A stretch of DNA of 64,000 nt from Paenibacillus sp. 1001270B_150601_E10 (lineage in GTDB: Bacteria; Bacillota; Bacilli; Paenibacillales; Paenibacillaceae): the NCBI RefSeq assembly GCF_015558675.1, contig NZ_JADMOL010000001.1, forward strand, positions 876,654 to 940,653. The letters run 5' to 3'. The notes below the pieces were generated by a model that did not search any database, was not told where the DNA came from, and saw only the letters and a list, made by a program, of their open reading frames with translations. A program made the position numbers and the translations under genes. The number at the start of each line of letters is the position of its first letter. Positions within the stretch are counted from its first letter, which is position 1. Below, one piece after another: positions 44,994 to 53,553 of the stretch.

Positions 44994-45320
44994 ATGTCGG
45001 ACTTTCTTTCCAAAGCCATTATCGATTTTTGTATCGCGCTTGGCGTCGTTGTCGGAGGCTCCATGCTTGCCGGAATCGGAAGCGTCATCGCGCTGAAATC
45101 ACCTGTGGATACGATGCGGCATATCGCAGAACATCTTAAAATATGGGCGATCGTAGCAGCCGTTGGCGGGACGATCGACCCCCTTCGCATCATTGAAACA
45201 AACTTTATGCTCGGCAACCTCCCTCCTGTATTCAAGCAGATCATGCTCATTCTCGTTTCCTTCCTAGGCGCCCATCTTGGGACAGAGCTTATTCAATGGA
45301 TCTGCCGAGCAAGGGGGTAG
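44994..45320 (+). CDS. ytrH: Sporulation membrane protein YtrH
   Basis: A 108-residue protein starting MSDFLSKAIIDFCIALGVVV, with three hydrophobic stretches and the family block SVIALKSPVDTMRHIAEHLK, IWAIVAAVGGTIDPLR. YtrH/YtrI are sporulation-linked membrane proteins of unknown mechanism. The ATG at 44994 is 9 nt after AGAGGAG (an ATG at 44988 is only 3 nt away). It is next to dnaE in divergent orientation and just ahead of ytrI. Confidence 0.9.
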   Translation: MSDFLSKAIIDFCIALGVVVGGSMLAGIGSVIALKSPVDTMRHIAEHLKIWAIVAAVGGTIDPLRIIETNFMLGNLPPVFKQIMLILVSFLGAHLGTELIQWICRARG

Positions 45321-45324
45321 CAGC

Positions 45325-45807
45325 TTGCATATTCGACTTCTGATACGGGATCTCGCTTTGATTATTATTGGCGCGATTATCGGAGCTTGTATCTACCATG
45401 CCGTCTTCCTTCACCAAGTCCAAGAGCTAACGATGCGGAACCTTGATCTGCAGGACAAGCTGTCACACTATCAGGCGGAAAATGAAGACTTGATTCGTTA
45501 TAAGAATCAATCCGCTGTCATTAAGAGTATTTCGGTTCATATCTATGAACAGCAAAAGCAAGATATCCCAGCCGCTGAGGAAGCGGTCCTTAAAAAGAAG
45601 CTGTTAAAGGATTTAAGCGGAATGAAGGGGCGCAGCGTCTTTCAAATTGATGAATATACGAAACTTATAGAGGGGCTGTTGACAAGCAAGGTGTATACTA
45701 ATATTAATGAACACAGCTACACGGTATCGGTTCGGACAATGCTGGTGGCGGAAGGCGTCCTCCACGTGTGGGTTGATGCACGACTTCAATTGCCTACTGC
45801 CCCATAA
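45325..45807 (+). CDS. ytrI: Sporulation membrane protein YtrI
   Basis: A 160-residue protein with one N-terminal span (ALIIIGAIIGACIYHAVF, residues about 10-27) and a coiled coil (LTMRNLDLQDKLSHYQAENE), then a small C-terminal alpha/beta domain. The start is TTG 45325, 7 nt after AAGGGGG, 4 bp past the ytrH stop; a longer frame would overlap ytrH heavily. Same operon as ytrH. Confidence 0.88.
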   Translation: MHIRLLIRDLALIIIGAIIGACIYHAVFLHQVQELTMRNLDLQDKLSHYQAENEDLIRYKNQSAVIKSISVHIYEQQKQDIPAAEEAVLKKKLLKDLSGMKGRSVFQIDEYTKLIEGLLTSKVYTNINEHSYTVSVRTMLVAEGVLHVWVDARLQLPTAP

Positions 45808-46018
45808 ATAACAAACTAGCTTGCATCACCTTTTGTTATCAGCCAAATCGTTCATATACATATACTGATATAGGATTGAGATAACCACTAGGTTGCAGCG
45901 TGTCAGGTCTTCAGGACTTTTTAAATCTATGTCTAACATTGATAGCAGTATAGTTTGGCTACCCTTTATATGGTAAAATGATGAAAAAAGACACCGTGAA
46001 AGGGGCCGCTTTATTGTC

Positions 46019-46324
46019 ATGCAAGTTATTCAAACGATCCTTATCGGCTTGATCTGTGTTGCCTCGCTAAGCTCCGTATTTTTCAGCTTTCGCTCAAGAC
46101 GAAGCCAGGATGCCCTGTTAAGAGGCTTATATGCTGCACGCATGAATATCAGCATGGGCTTAATGCTCATCTTTATCGCTATCATTCAAATGACGATGTT
46201 TACCGGATCGACGGTTCGTGTCATCGTCGGTGCTGTGCTTCTATGTCTTGGAGCCTTCAATCTATTTGCAGGACTGCGCAATCATGGCGCCTTTCAACGC
46301 CTGCTGGAAGAACGCGGAGCCTAG
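46019..46324 (+). CDS. ytpI: YtpI-family membrane protein
   Basis: A 101-residue protein with three spans (about residues 4-20, 44-62 and 67-85) and an RRSQDALLRGLYAARMNISMG motif, as in B. subtilis YtpI, which lies near ytoI there too. The function is unknown. The AAAGGGG SD is 13 nt from the ATG, so an ATT at 46013 is a formal alternative start. Confidence 0.8.
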   Translation: MQVIQTILIGLICVASLSSVFFSFRSRRSQDALLRGLYAARMNISMGLMLIFIAIIQMTMFTGSTVRVIVGAVLLCLGAFNLFAGLRNHGAFQRLLEERGA

Positions 46325-46383
46325 ACATCACAGACTAAGATATCATTTTAACTTCAATGCATGATGAATCATGGGAATAAACA

Positions 46384-46425
46384 GGGAGCCTGCCTTAACA
46401 AATGTCAAAGCAGGCTCCTTTCTTT
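46384..46425 (+). terminator. Terminator of ytpI
   Basis: GGAGCCTGC (46384-46392) pairs with GCAGGCTCC (46409-46417), followed by TTTCTTTTC. Confidence 0.85.
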
Positions 46426-46524
46426 TCACTTTCAAATTATACCGAGTAATAACGCGCTATGTTATGAAATTTAAAGAAGACCAATGCGAATCCTACTTGA
46501 ATCAAGTTTTAGACAATCGATAAA

Positions 46525-46584
46525 ATAAAAAGCCTATGGCTGCCGCAGCCAAAATCTAGCATTCAGCTGTTCGCCATAGGCTTT
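46525..46584 (-). terminator. Terminator of ytoI
   Basis: AAAGCCTATGGC pairs with GCCATAGGCTTT across a long loop; on the minus strand a TTTTTATTTT tract follows. It starts 18 bp past the ytoI stop. Confidence 0.85.
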
Positions 46585-46602
46585 TCTTCGTATGAGATTA
46601 TA

Positions 46603-47937
46603 CTAGTCATTGCCAATCGATTGCAGCGTCAGCATCACCTTGGCAACGAGCTGTTGATTGAGTCTCATCTCCATATCAAGCTTGCAGAACTTGCGGCTCA
46701 TCTCAATAACCTTAGGAACAAGCGTTACGATATCCTCTATTTGGATTGGACGGACAAAGTAAGAGGTCATATTCTCCATAATATGATCGTGTCCACGCAC
46801 ATCCTTCGCGATCCGCATAGCTGCATTGGTCATGATCGACATCATGACTCCTTCGGATACTGAGCCGAGACCCGTCACCATCTGAGGCGTGATCATCCCT
46901 TGATAATAGAGCATTCCTTCTTCATCTCGCAGCTCCTCAAATCCATTCCAGATCAGGTCGTCGAAGGTTTCTCCGAGCTGAGGCTCCTTGCGTGAATCCC
47001 GCATTGCATGAAGGACTTCACGGCGGGTAATCATGGCAATCAGCTTGCGGTTGCGGTCAACAACCGGAAGCACCTCAATGCCTTCCCACACCATCGTATG
47101 GGCAGCTGAAGCAAGCGTCGTCGTTAGGGAAACCGTAATCGGGTGCCGCGTATACAGCTTATCCAAGGTCTGATCAGGCCCTGCCCCGGTTACATCCTTA
47201 TACGTAATGATCCCTACAACACGGTTCCATTCATCTACAATCGGAAACCGGTTCAGTCCTGTGCTGTCCCGCAATTGATCGAATTGCCTTACCGTACTTG
47301 AAGAACGAAGAACGGAAAGTGCTGAGTTGGTATCCACGATATCCTCAACAAGCATAATCTTCTTCTTGATGAGGCGGTCAAACAGCGCACGGTTGATCAT
47401 GGTCGCGACCGTAAACGTATCATCCTTCGAGCTGATGATCGGCAGATCCAGCGTGTCCGCCAGCACCTTCACTTCACGGCTCGTACCGAATCCTCCTGTG
47501 ATCAATACGCCTGCGCCTTGCTCCAAGGCTAATCGGTGTGCATCCTCACGGTTACCGACGATAAGCAAGCTGCCTGCATCGATATAGCGAGCCATCGCGT
47601 CAAGCTTCATCGCACCGATCGCGTACTTGTTCAGTGTCTTGGTCAGTCCCCTTGCCCCGCCAAGCACATGGCCCTCTACAATATCCACAACTTCAGAAAA
47701 TGTAAGCTGCTCCGATAAATTGCGAGGCTTCTTCTCTACACGCACAGTGCCAATCCGTTCCTTCGTGATGACGATGCCGAGGCTTTCCGCATCCTTTACA
47801 GCTCGGTAAGCTGTCCCCTCACTAACGCCTTGATCCTTCGCAAGCTTGCGGACCGAGATTTTTGTACCCGGCTTTAAGCTCTCGATATGATGAAGCAGTT
47901 GCTCATGCTTGGTCAATGTTACATCATGCTTATCCAT
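46603..47937 (-). CDS. ytoI: YtoI: HTH, DRTGG, CBS-pair and hot-dog regulatory protein
   Basis: A 444-residue protein. The order is a winged-helix/HTH (residues 1-70: KLAKDQGVSEGTAYRAVKDA), a DRTGG-like domain (about 75-190: LLIVGNREDAHRLALEQGAG, VLITGGFGTSREV), two CBS domains (about 195-315: NRFPIVDEWNRVVGIITYKD; IEVLPVVDRNRKLIAMITRR) and a C-terminal hot-dog domain (about 330-440: GSVSEGVMMSIMTNAAMRIA). This matches B. subtilis YtoI. CBS pairs bind adenine nucleotides, so it is probably a ligand-controlled transcription regulator. Targets are unknown. SD GAGGGGTG precedes the ATG. Confidence 0.92.
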   Translation of the reverse strand: MDKHDVTLTKHEQLLHHIESLKPGTKISVRKLAKDQGVSEGTAYRAVKDAESLGIVITKERIGTVRVEKKPRNLSEQLTFSEVVDIVEGHVLGGARGLTKTLNKYAIGAMKLDAMARYIDAGSLLIVGNREDAHRLALEQGAGVLITGGFGTSREVKVLADTLDLPIISSKDDTFTVATMINRALFDRLIKKKIMLVEDIVDTNSALSVLRSSSTVRQFDQLRDSTGLNRFPIVDEWNRVVGIITYKDVTGAGPDQTLDKLYTRHPITVSLTTTLASAAHTMVWEGIEVLPVVDRNRKLIAMITRREVLHAMRDSRKEPQLGETFDDLIWNGFEELRDEEGMLYYQGMITPQMVTGLGSVSEGVMMSIMTNAAMRIAKDVRGHDHIMENMTSYFVRPIQIEDIVTLVPKVIEMSRKFCKLDMEMRLNQQLVAKVMLTLQSIGND

Positions 47938-48005
47938 CTGTTACACCCCTCTTCCCGAACTGTTCTATTCTGTCATCATTGTAGCATAACGTTGTCATGA
48001 TGCGC

Positions 48006-48061
48006 AAAAAAAGCCTCTATACCGATAAGACACTTCCTTTGTCTTATCGGTAATAGAGGCT
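48006..48061 (-). terminator. Terminator of the YhgE/Pip gene
   Basis: AGCCTCTAT(T)ACCGATAAGAC and its complement form a stem of about 20 bp with one bulge; on the minus strand TTTTTTT follows. It begins 17 bp past the stop. Confidence 0.93.
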
Positions 48062-48077
48062 GTTGCAATGCTAAAAA

Positions 48078-50762
48078 TTAAGATAATGAGAGCTCTTGCT
48101 CTTTGGCAGCTTCTTTTCGTTTTGCTGCTTTATCCGATATGGCAAAATAGATCATGCTGCAGATTAACGGAATGATCGTAAACAACAGCAGCACTCGGAT
48201 ATTTTGCCATACGTAGTTCATATCTCCTAAGGATACAACGCCGCGATATGCTCGAATCGTATACGTCATCGGCAAATACGGATGAAGCATCTGGAAGAAA
48301 TCAGGTGTCAGCTCAATTGGGAACGTACCTGCTGTCGCTGACAGCTGAAGAACTAGCAAAATAATAATGATAAAGCGTCCAACGTTGCCAAAGGCTGTCA
48401 CGAAGAACTGAATAAAAGCGAAGAACATCAAGCTGGTAACGATCGATACGACGAAGAACATCGGTACGTCGGTTACCGTTAAACCAATAATGTAAAGGAC
48501 AATGCTGCAGGAGATCAATACCTGGAACATGCTTTCGATCATCATGGTGCCGTATTTGCTCAAGAACCAAGCAAAACCATTTGGCGCACGCAGCTTCGTT
48601 TCCTTCATCGGGAAGATGATGGAGAACATCAGCGCGCCAACAAAGAATCCGAGTGAGAGGAAGTAAGGCGCCATACCGATGCCGTATGTGCCGACATCAT
48701 GGTTATCAACCTTTTCACTTCCAACTGGTTTCGATACCATTTGGTACGTACTATCCGTCGGATTTTGCGTTGCTTTTTCAGCACCTTCCTTAAGCTTGCT
48801 TCGAAGCTCAGCACCGCCGTCAATAAGCATCTGCTGGCCTTCCTTGAGCTGATCAAAGCCGCCATTAATGGTAGCGGTAGCTTTATCCACCTGCTCCATA
48901 AGCTCTGTTATCTTCGTAAAGATCATGTGCTGCAGCTTCTTCGCTGCTTCATCAAGCTTCATATTGGCAAGAGAATGCATCTTATCTCTTACAATCGGAG
49001 TAAGTTCCTCAACCTTGCTGTTTGCCGTTTCATGCAGCTTATTAACGATCTCTGGCTGAACGCGATTGATCTGAGCATCAGCTTGCTCATGAACCTTGCT
49101 TACCACTTCCGGTTGAAGCTCGTTCCATTTCTCATCGACTACCGTATGCGCGGTATTCTGAACTTGAGTTGATTTGTCTTTATACACTTCGTCTGCAATC
49201 ATATGAGCTTTCGCAAGCAGCACTGGCGCCATCTCTTCAGCCTTCTGCTTCGCAAAGTCCTGCGCTAGACCGCGTATCATTGGGAAGAAAGTTTCAAATT
49301 TCTGATCGGCCTCCGCATGCACAACATTGAGCAGCTTCTTACTTGCAGCATTTAATTCGTCATCAGCGAGTTTGTACAGATCCTCTTTCATCTTGTCTCT
49401 CAGCTTAATCAGCTGATCGGGATCCAATGCAAGTTTCGCTGCTGGCTCCATTTCTTTCACATGCTGTCTGATCGCATTAAGCTGTTCTTGCTGCTCAGGC
49501 GTAAGCTCCTGACTAAGCTTGTCAAGGTCGTTGCTTAGCTTCTCGAGGTCTTCAGCCATCTTCGATTGATTATCGGTTACGATCTTGATGATCGGATCGA
49601 ACAAGGCATCGAGCTTCGTGCTGATCCAATCATGAACCTTTTTATGAACGGTTGAATCGAGTTGACTCATCTCTTGATCAATCAGACGATGAATCGTAGC
49701 TTTCGCCACAGGCTTCATCTGAATAACAGATTCATCGACTTTCTTCTGAATGGCATCCATCGCTTCGTTGTAGTGAGCCGCATAGGTGTTGTCGAGATCC
49801 TCATGAAGCTTCTGCTGAACCTTCACCCCATACTCATCAAACGCGCGATCAATCTCTGCATGCAGCTTATCAAGAGCCGGACCACTATTGTCACCGACAA
49901 TCTCATCAATGCGGCTATGTACCTTATCTCTCATGATTTGACTGTATTCGGTGGATTTGGAATCGATCTCTTCATTAAGCTTTTCAAGAAGAGGCCCCTT
50001 ATGACTATCAATCGCTTGGTCAATTTCTTTTTGAATCGTATCGTTAAGCTTCTTCTCATTCTCTTCAAGTAATCGATTCACTAGGCTGTCGGCGCCTGAA
50101 GTCTTTTCATCGATCTGATGATTGATTTCTGATCGGAACGTTTCAATCCCTTCACCGAGCTGCGCTAATCCGTCCTCAAGCTGTCCTGCACCATCACTTG
50201 CAGCATCCAGCCCAACGGCAAGCTGTCCAATTGCATTGAACATTTGCTCGACATACGTTTCCGTTACTTTCTCAGACATTTCAGACTTAATTTTCTCAAC
50301 GACTTTATCAGAGATCTGCGCTGACAAGAAGTTAAAGCTGCTGTTCTCCTTGTAAATCAGCTCAAGCCTTGCAGGACTTGGATCTAGAATCGTCGTCGCA
50401 TGCTGCGACATACTCTCAGGAATTTCAATCATGAGATAATAACGGTTCTCCCGAAGTCCACGTTCTGCTTCATCCTTGGTGACAAAGTGAAACTGCACGC
50501 TATCATTATTGTGCAAATTCTCCACCAGTTCTCGACCGATGGCGATTTCCTGACCTTGAAATGTGACGGGTTTATCCTCGTTTACAACAGCTACAGGCAT
50601 GTTTTTCACATTGCTGTAGGGGTCCCAGTTCGCCACCAGATATACCCCACTATAGAGGATTGGAACTACTAGCAACCCGAGCATCGGGATCACTATGCTT
50701 TTCGTTTTGATAGTAGCCAGAAATTCCTTCCCAAAATAGCGGAGGTTACGAAACCATTTCAT
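48078..50762 (-). CDS. YhgE/Pip-domain membrane protein with long helical repeat region
   Basis: An 894-residue protein. TM1 (IVIPMLGLLVVPILYSGVYL, residues about 23-42) is followed by NWDPYSNVKNMPVAVVNED, the YhgE/Pip signature. About 600 extracytoplasmic residues form charged helices with repeated KLxExxDxK, KVHExAD and KLHExAN motifs. Five or six C-terminal spans (from LSLGFFVGALMFSIIFP) resemble ABC-2-type permeases. Relatives include the phage infection protein Pip of Lactococcus and EsaA of type VII secretion. No ESX genes are nearby. ATG 50762, 8 nt after AGGAGGT. It is longer than the usual 700-750 residues, through the repeats. Confidence 0.9.
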   Translation of the reverse strand: MKWFRNLRYFGKEFLATIKTKSIVIPMLGLLVVPILYSGVYLVANWDPYSNVKNMPVAVVNEDKPVTFQGQEIAIGRELVENLHNNDSVQFHFVTKDEAERGLRENRYYLMIEIPESMSQHATTILDPSPARLELIYKENSSFNFLSAQISDKVVEKIKSEMSEKVTETYVEQMFNAIGQLAVGLDAASDGAGQLEDGLAQLGEGIETFRSEINHQIDEKTSGADSLVNRLLEENEKKLNDTIQKEIDQAIDSHKGPLLEKLNEEIDSKSTEYSQIMRDKVHSRIDEIVGDNSGPALDKLHAEIDRAFDEYGVKVQQKLHEDLDNTYAAHYNEAMDAIQKKVDESVIQMKPVAKATIHRLIDQEMSQLDSTVHKKVHDWISTKLDALFDPIIKIVTDNQSKMAEDLEKLSNDLDKLSQELTPEQQEQLNAIRQHVKEMEPAAKLALDPDQLIKLRDKMKEDLYKLADDELNAASKKLLNVVHAEADQKFETFFPMIRGLAQDFAKQKAEEMAPVLLAKAHMIADEVYKDKSTQVQNTAHTVVDEKWNELQPEVVSKVHEQADAQINRVQPEIVNKLHETANSKVEELTPIVRDKMHSLANMKLDEAAKKLQHMIFTKITELMEQVDKATATINGGFDQLKEGQQMLIDGGAELRSKLKEGAEKATQNPTDSTYQMVSKPVGSEKVDNHDVGTYGIGMAPYFLSLGFFVGALMFSIIFPMKETKLRAPNGFAWFLSKYGTMMIESMFQVLISCSIVLYIIGLTVTDVPMFFVVSIVTSLMFFAFIQFFVTAFGNVGRFIIIILLVLQLSATAGTFPIELTPDFFQMLHPYLPMTYTIRAYRGVVSLGDMNYVWQNIRVLLLFTIIPLICSMIYFAISDKAAKRKEAAKEQELSLS

Positions 50763-51079
50763 GCTCAACACCTCCTGCATATTGTTTTCTGACTGATTGA
50801 CCAAAATCATAAATTAGTTCTAAAATGATTTGTTTATTATACATCTCGTCAACTCTTCGATCAACTCAATCGCCTGGGAAATGAACGTGCTCTCCCGTTC
50901 TATCTTCGACATTTTATTATTCTAGCTTTAATTTTCATATTTTTTCTCTTTTTTTCGCAAAATTCATTTAGTTTTCACAACTTTTGTTTATTTACACAAA
51001 AAAAAACTACTGCGCTCCTGAACTTTCGTAAAGGAGAACAATAGCCTTCTTTTCTTTTGTTTATCACTTAAGAATCTCC
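50763..51079. other. Leader and spacer upstream of the YhgE/Pip gene
   Basis: The gap carries the promoter listed below and a T/A-rich tract (50935-51010). A 30-codon minus-strand frame starting at an ATG near 50919 has no SD and overlaps the promoter, so it is probably not a gene. Confidence 0.5.
50836..50864 (-). promoter_or_regulatory. Sigma-A promoter of the YhgE/Pip gene
   Basis: On the minus strand TTGATC (50864-50859), 17 bp, then a perfect TATAAT (50841-50836). The leader to the ATG at 50762 would be about 65 nt. Confidence 0.75.
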
Positions 51080-51370
51080 TTAAGAATCTCCCATGATTCT
51101 CTGTTCGATGTTTCTCATTCGTTCCTTTTTAATCTGCTTCATTCTGTTCTCGGTATCCTCATCGACCTTCAGCAAACGATAGAGATGCGCGCCTATGATT
51201 AATACAGCAAATACTGCCCATACAGCACCAAAAATGGCCGCTAATGAGAATCCTTCCCTAAGCGGAATCGTCGGCAGGGCAATGAATAGCATGATTAGGA
51301 CAGCTGCAATGGAAATGACCGATACGGCTTGGCTTTTTTTACGGCTTGGCTTCTTTGAAACCTTCTTCAC
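51080..51370 (-). CDS. Two-span membrane protein of unknown function
   Basis: A 96-residue protein. A very basic N-terminus (KKVSKKPSRKKSQ), two spans (residues about 16-34 and 42-64) and a charged cytoplasmic tail (DTENRMKQIKKERMRNIEQR). The start is GTG 51370, 8 nt after AGAGGAG. No family is recognised. It follows the YheA homologue in the same direction beyond a terminator. Confidence 0.65.
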   Translation of the reverse strand: MKKVSKKPSRKKSQAVSVISIAAVLIMLFIALPTIPLREGFSLAAIFGAVWAVFAVLIIGAHLYRLLKVDEDTENRMKQIKKERMRNIEQRIMGDS

Positions 51371-51443
51371 GTGGCACACTCCTCTCTTCCTTTACTATCA
51401 GCCTATGAAATGGTTCTCTGAATTATGTCAGCCCGTCGACATG

Positions 51444-51478
51444 AAAAAGAGCCGTGCTTCTCAAAAAGAGGCACGACC
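51444..51478 (-). terminator. Terminator of the YheA gene
   Basis: GTCGTGC...GCACGGC (with flanking pairs) and a T run (TTTTTC) on the minus strand, 18 bp after the stop at 51496. Confidence 0.75.
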
Positions 51479-51495
51479 CTTCCATTTTCGATATT

Positions 51496-51837
51496 CTATT
51501 CCTGATATAGATGACTGAGTGAATCTGTCACAATCTTATTTACATCTTGAATGACAGAAGCTAAGCGGCGTTCAGCATCGAACAGTTTCGCAATGCTGGT
51601 GTTCATGCTGATCACTTGGTAAAGCTGCTCCATCTTTTGCATTTCATCTTGATCCGGCATTGCGCCTGTCATCATTTTTTGCTGAAGCTCCACTTGACGC
51701 GTACGGAAGTCATTCAGCATCTTTTTCGTTTCAGGCTCCTGATCGATTTCCTTCATTGCGTTCTCCACAGCAAGGGCTTCCTCGGAAGATTGCAGTGCAC
51801 GAGCCAGTTCATGCGCTCTGTCGTATACATTTGTCAT
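51496..51837 (-). CDS. yheA: YheA/YlbF-family helical protein
   Basis: A 113-residue, all-helical protein: MTNVYDRAHELARALQSSEE, MKEIDQEPETKKMLNDFRTR, LQQKMMTGAMPDQDEMQKME, SIAKLFDAERRLASVIQDVN. It aligns by eye with B. subtilis YheA throughout. Family members YlbF and YmcA work with YaaT in RNA-processing control; YheA itself has no clear role. The ATG at 51837 follows AAAGGAGA. In B. subtilis yheA lies next to yheC and yheD, matching the paralogues that start 330 bp away on the other strand. Confidence 0.88.
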   Translation of the reverse strand: MTNVYDRAHELARALQSSEEALAVENAMKEIDQEPETKKMLNDFRTRQVELQQKMMTGAMPDQDEMQKMEQLYQVISMNTSIAKLFDAERRLASVIQDVNKIVTDSLSHLYQE

Positions 51838-52048
51838 CTCTTCGTCTCTCCTTTGGTGACAAGCCCTTATCCCTCGGAGCTCATCTTCATTCAGCAGGAG
51901 CCCATTATGTATGGATAAATGCACATCCTGCTCTGTACATACGTTTAATATCTTAACGGATTTCTCGTTCTTTTGTCTAATGGTTACCCCTTACAAGTTC
52001 TTACAGGATTGAGATTGTCCATCGGTTTCTTTTTGCCGCATAGGCAAT

Positions 52049-52077
52049 CACCAAGAAAAATCTGTCCTCATATGATA
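52049..52077 (+). promoter_or_regulatory. Candidate sigma-K/late mother-cell promoter of the ATP-grasp operon
   Basis: CACC (52049-52052, matching the sigma-K -35 mACm), 16 bp, then CATATGATA (52069-52077, fitting CATAnnnTA). The leader to the first ATG is about 80 nt. The rest of the gap 51838-52166 shows no gene. Confidence 0.5.
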
Positions 52078-52166
52078 CAGCAGTGATTTGCATTCGCCTA
52101 TGCTCGTCGCAACCCGAGCACTTATACGCACGTTTTCCGCAAGTTGTGGTTGGAAGGAGAACCAAC

Positions 52167-53537
52167 ATGTCAAAAAGTAAAGTGACGATTCAGGTGATGA
52201 ACCCCGGTCAGCTAAAAGATGATGTTCTTATGCTTGGAGACGCCTATGTGAAGCAGTGGAAGATTCCGGTTCGTGAGCTGCTAACGGTTAAGCTCGGCTC
52301 CGAGAAACAACTGATCACTCTTCAATCGGTTCCGCGGTATGACGGACTGCGAATTCCTGCTGTGCTTGCGCGCAAATTCGGTCTTCAGAACGGTCAATCG
52401 CTTCGTCTGCGTTATCACGCAGCGAGTCAATCGCTGATCATGGGCCCTTTTATCGGCATTCTAGTCAGCAAAGACCGTCCTGACAACCCTGAGAAGCCGT
52501 TCGGACCGATCTCCATGTTCTGCAAGGAGCTGGTGGAGGCCTGCCAGGCACAAGGGGCAATGGCTTGTGTCTTTACTCCTGAACATTTAGAACAGTCCTA
52601 TGAACCCCTGACTGCATGGGTATATCACAATCGCATCTGGAAAAAGGCGCAAGTGCCGATTCCAGATGTGATCAACAATCGACTGACAACGCGCAAATCA
52701 GAAAATAAGCCCCGTGTTCAGCAGTTTATGCAAGAGGTAAAGAGCAAGCATGGAGGGGCCGTTTTCAACGAGAAATTTCTAGATAAGACCGAAGTGTTCG
52801 ATGTATTGAAGAAGGATTCTAGCATCGGAAGATATTTGCCTGAATCGCATGCGCTGCGCAATTTCACTACGCTCAAATCGATGTGCGCCAAGTACTCCGT
52901 TGTCTTTCTTAAGCCGGCACGAGGCAGCCTCGGAAAAGGGATTATTCGCGTTACAAAGCTAAATGAGCACTCTTACCAAGCCATGTATACAACGGTGAAC
53001 GGCACAAGAAGGCAAAGCTTCAACAGTCTTCCCAAGATGTTCTCCACTATCTCCGGCAAGCTGACCAATAATCGGTATCAGATCCAGCAAGGACTGTCGC
53101 TTATGGAGAACGGAGGCCGTCCCGTAGACTTCAGAGCTCTCGTACAGAAAAATGCAACAGGCAAATGGACGCTTACTTCCATCGTCGCGAGAACAGCAAG
53201 CAATCAGCACTTCGTCTCGAATCTTGCAAGAGGCGGCACGTTAAGCACCGTGAAGGATGCCATGATTCGATCGAATCTTCCTTCCAACGCCAAGCAGGAT
53301 ATGTACAGCAAACTTAAGCTAGCTTCCCTGCAAATTGCCCAAGGCATTGATACCCATATTCCCGCCCATTTCGGGGAGCTTGGGATTGATCTAGCCGTTG
53401 ATCATGTCGGTCGAGTCTGGCTGCTTGAAGTAAACTCTAAGCCTTCCAAGAACGATAACACCCCTCTCCATGACAATAAGGTACGTCCTTCTGTTCGCAA
53501 GATTATCGAATATTCCAAATATTTAACGGGTTTCTAA
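52167..53537 (+). CDS. YheC/YheD-family ATP-grasp protein 1 (long form)
   Basis: A 456-residue protein. Residues 1 to about 95 form an extra N-terminal beta-rich region (LRIPAVLARKFGLQNGQSLR resembles a swapped-hairpin barrel) ending in IMGPFIGIL. A pre-ATP-grasp part has VPIPDVINNRLTTRK. The ATP-grasp core has the Lys/Gly loop VVFLKPARGSLGKGIIRV and the metal-binding end GELGIDLAVDHVGRVWLLEV, NSKP. The closest known pattern is B. subtilis YheD (spore coat-associated). The substrate is unknown. ATG 52167 after GGAAGGAGAA. First gene of a five-gene operon. Confidence 0.9.
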   Translation: MSKSKVTIQVMNPGQLKDDVLMLGDAYVKQWKIPVRELLTVKLGSEKQLITLQSVPRYDGLRIPAVLARKFGLQNGQSLRLRYHAASQSLIMGPFIGILVSKDRPDNPEKPFGPISMFCKELVEACQAQGAMACVFTPEHLEQSYEPLTAWVYHNRIWKKAQVPIPDVINNRLTTRKSENKPRVQQFMQEVKSKHGGAVFNEKFLDKTEVFDVLKKDSSIGRYLPESHALRNFTTLKSMCAKYSVVFLKPARGSLGKGIIRVTKLNEHSYQAMYTTVNGTRRQSFNSLPKMFSTISGKLTNNRYQIQQGLSLMENGGRPVDFRALVQKNATGKWTLTSIVARTASNQHFVSNLARGGTLSTVKDAMIRSNLPSNAKQDMYSKLKLASLQIAQGIDTHIPAHFGELGIDLAVDHVGRVWLLEVNSKPSKNDNTPLHDNKVRPSVRKIIEYSKYLTGF

Positions 53538-53553
53538 GAAGGAGGTGGAGTCC

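Noticed and set aside
50829..50919. 30-codon minus-strand frame (MSKIERESTFISQAIELIEE...) upstream of the YhgE/Pip gene
   Set aside because: No SD, and it overlaps the TTGATC-17-TATAAT promoter; helical look alone is not enough.
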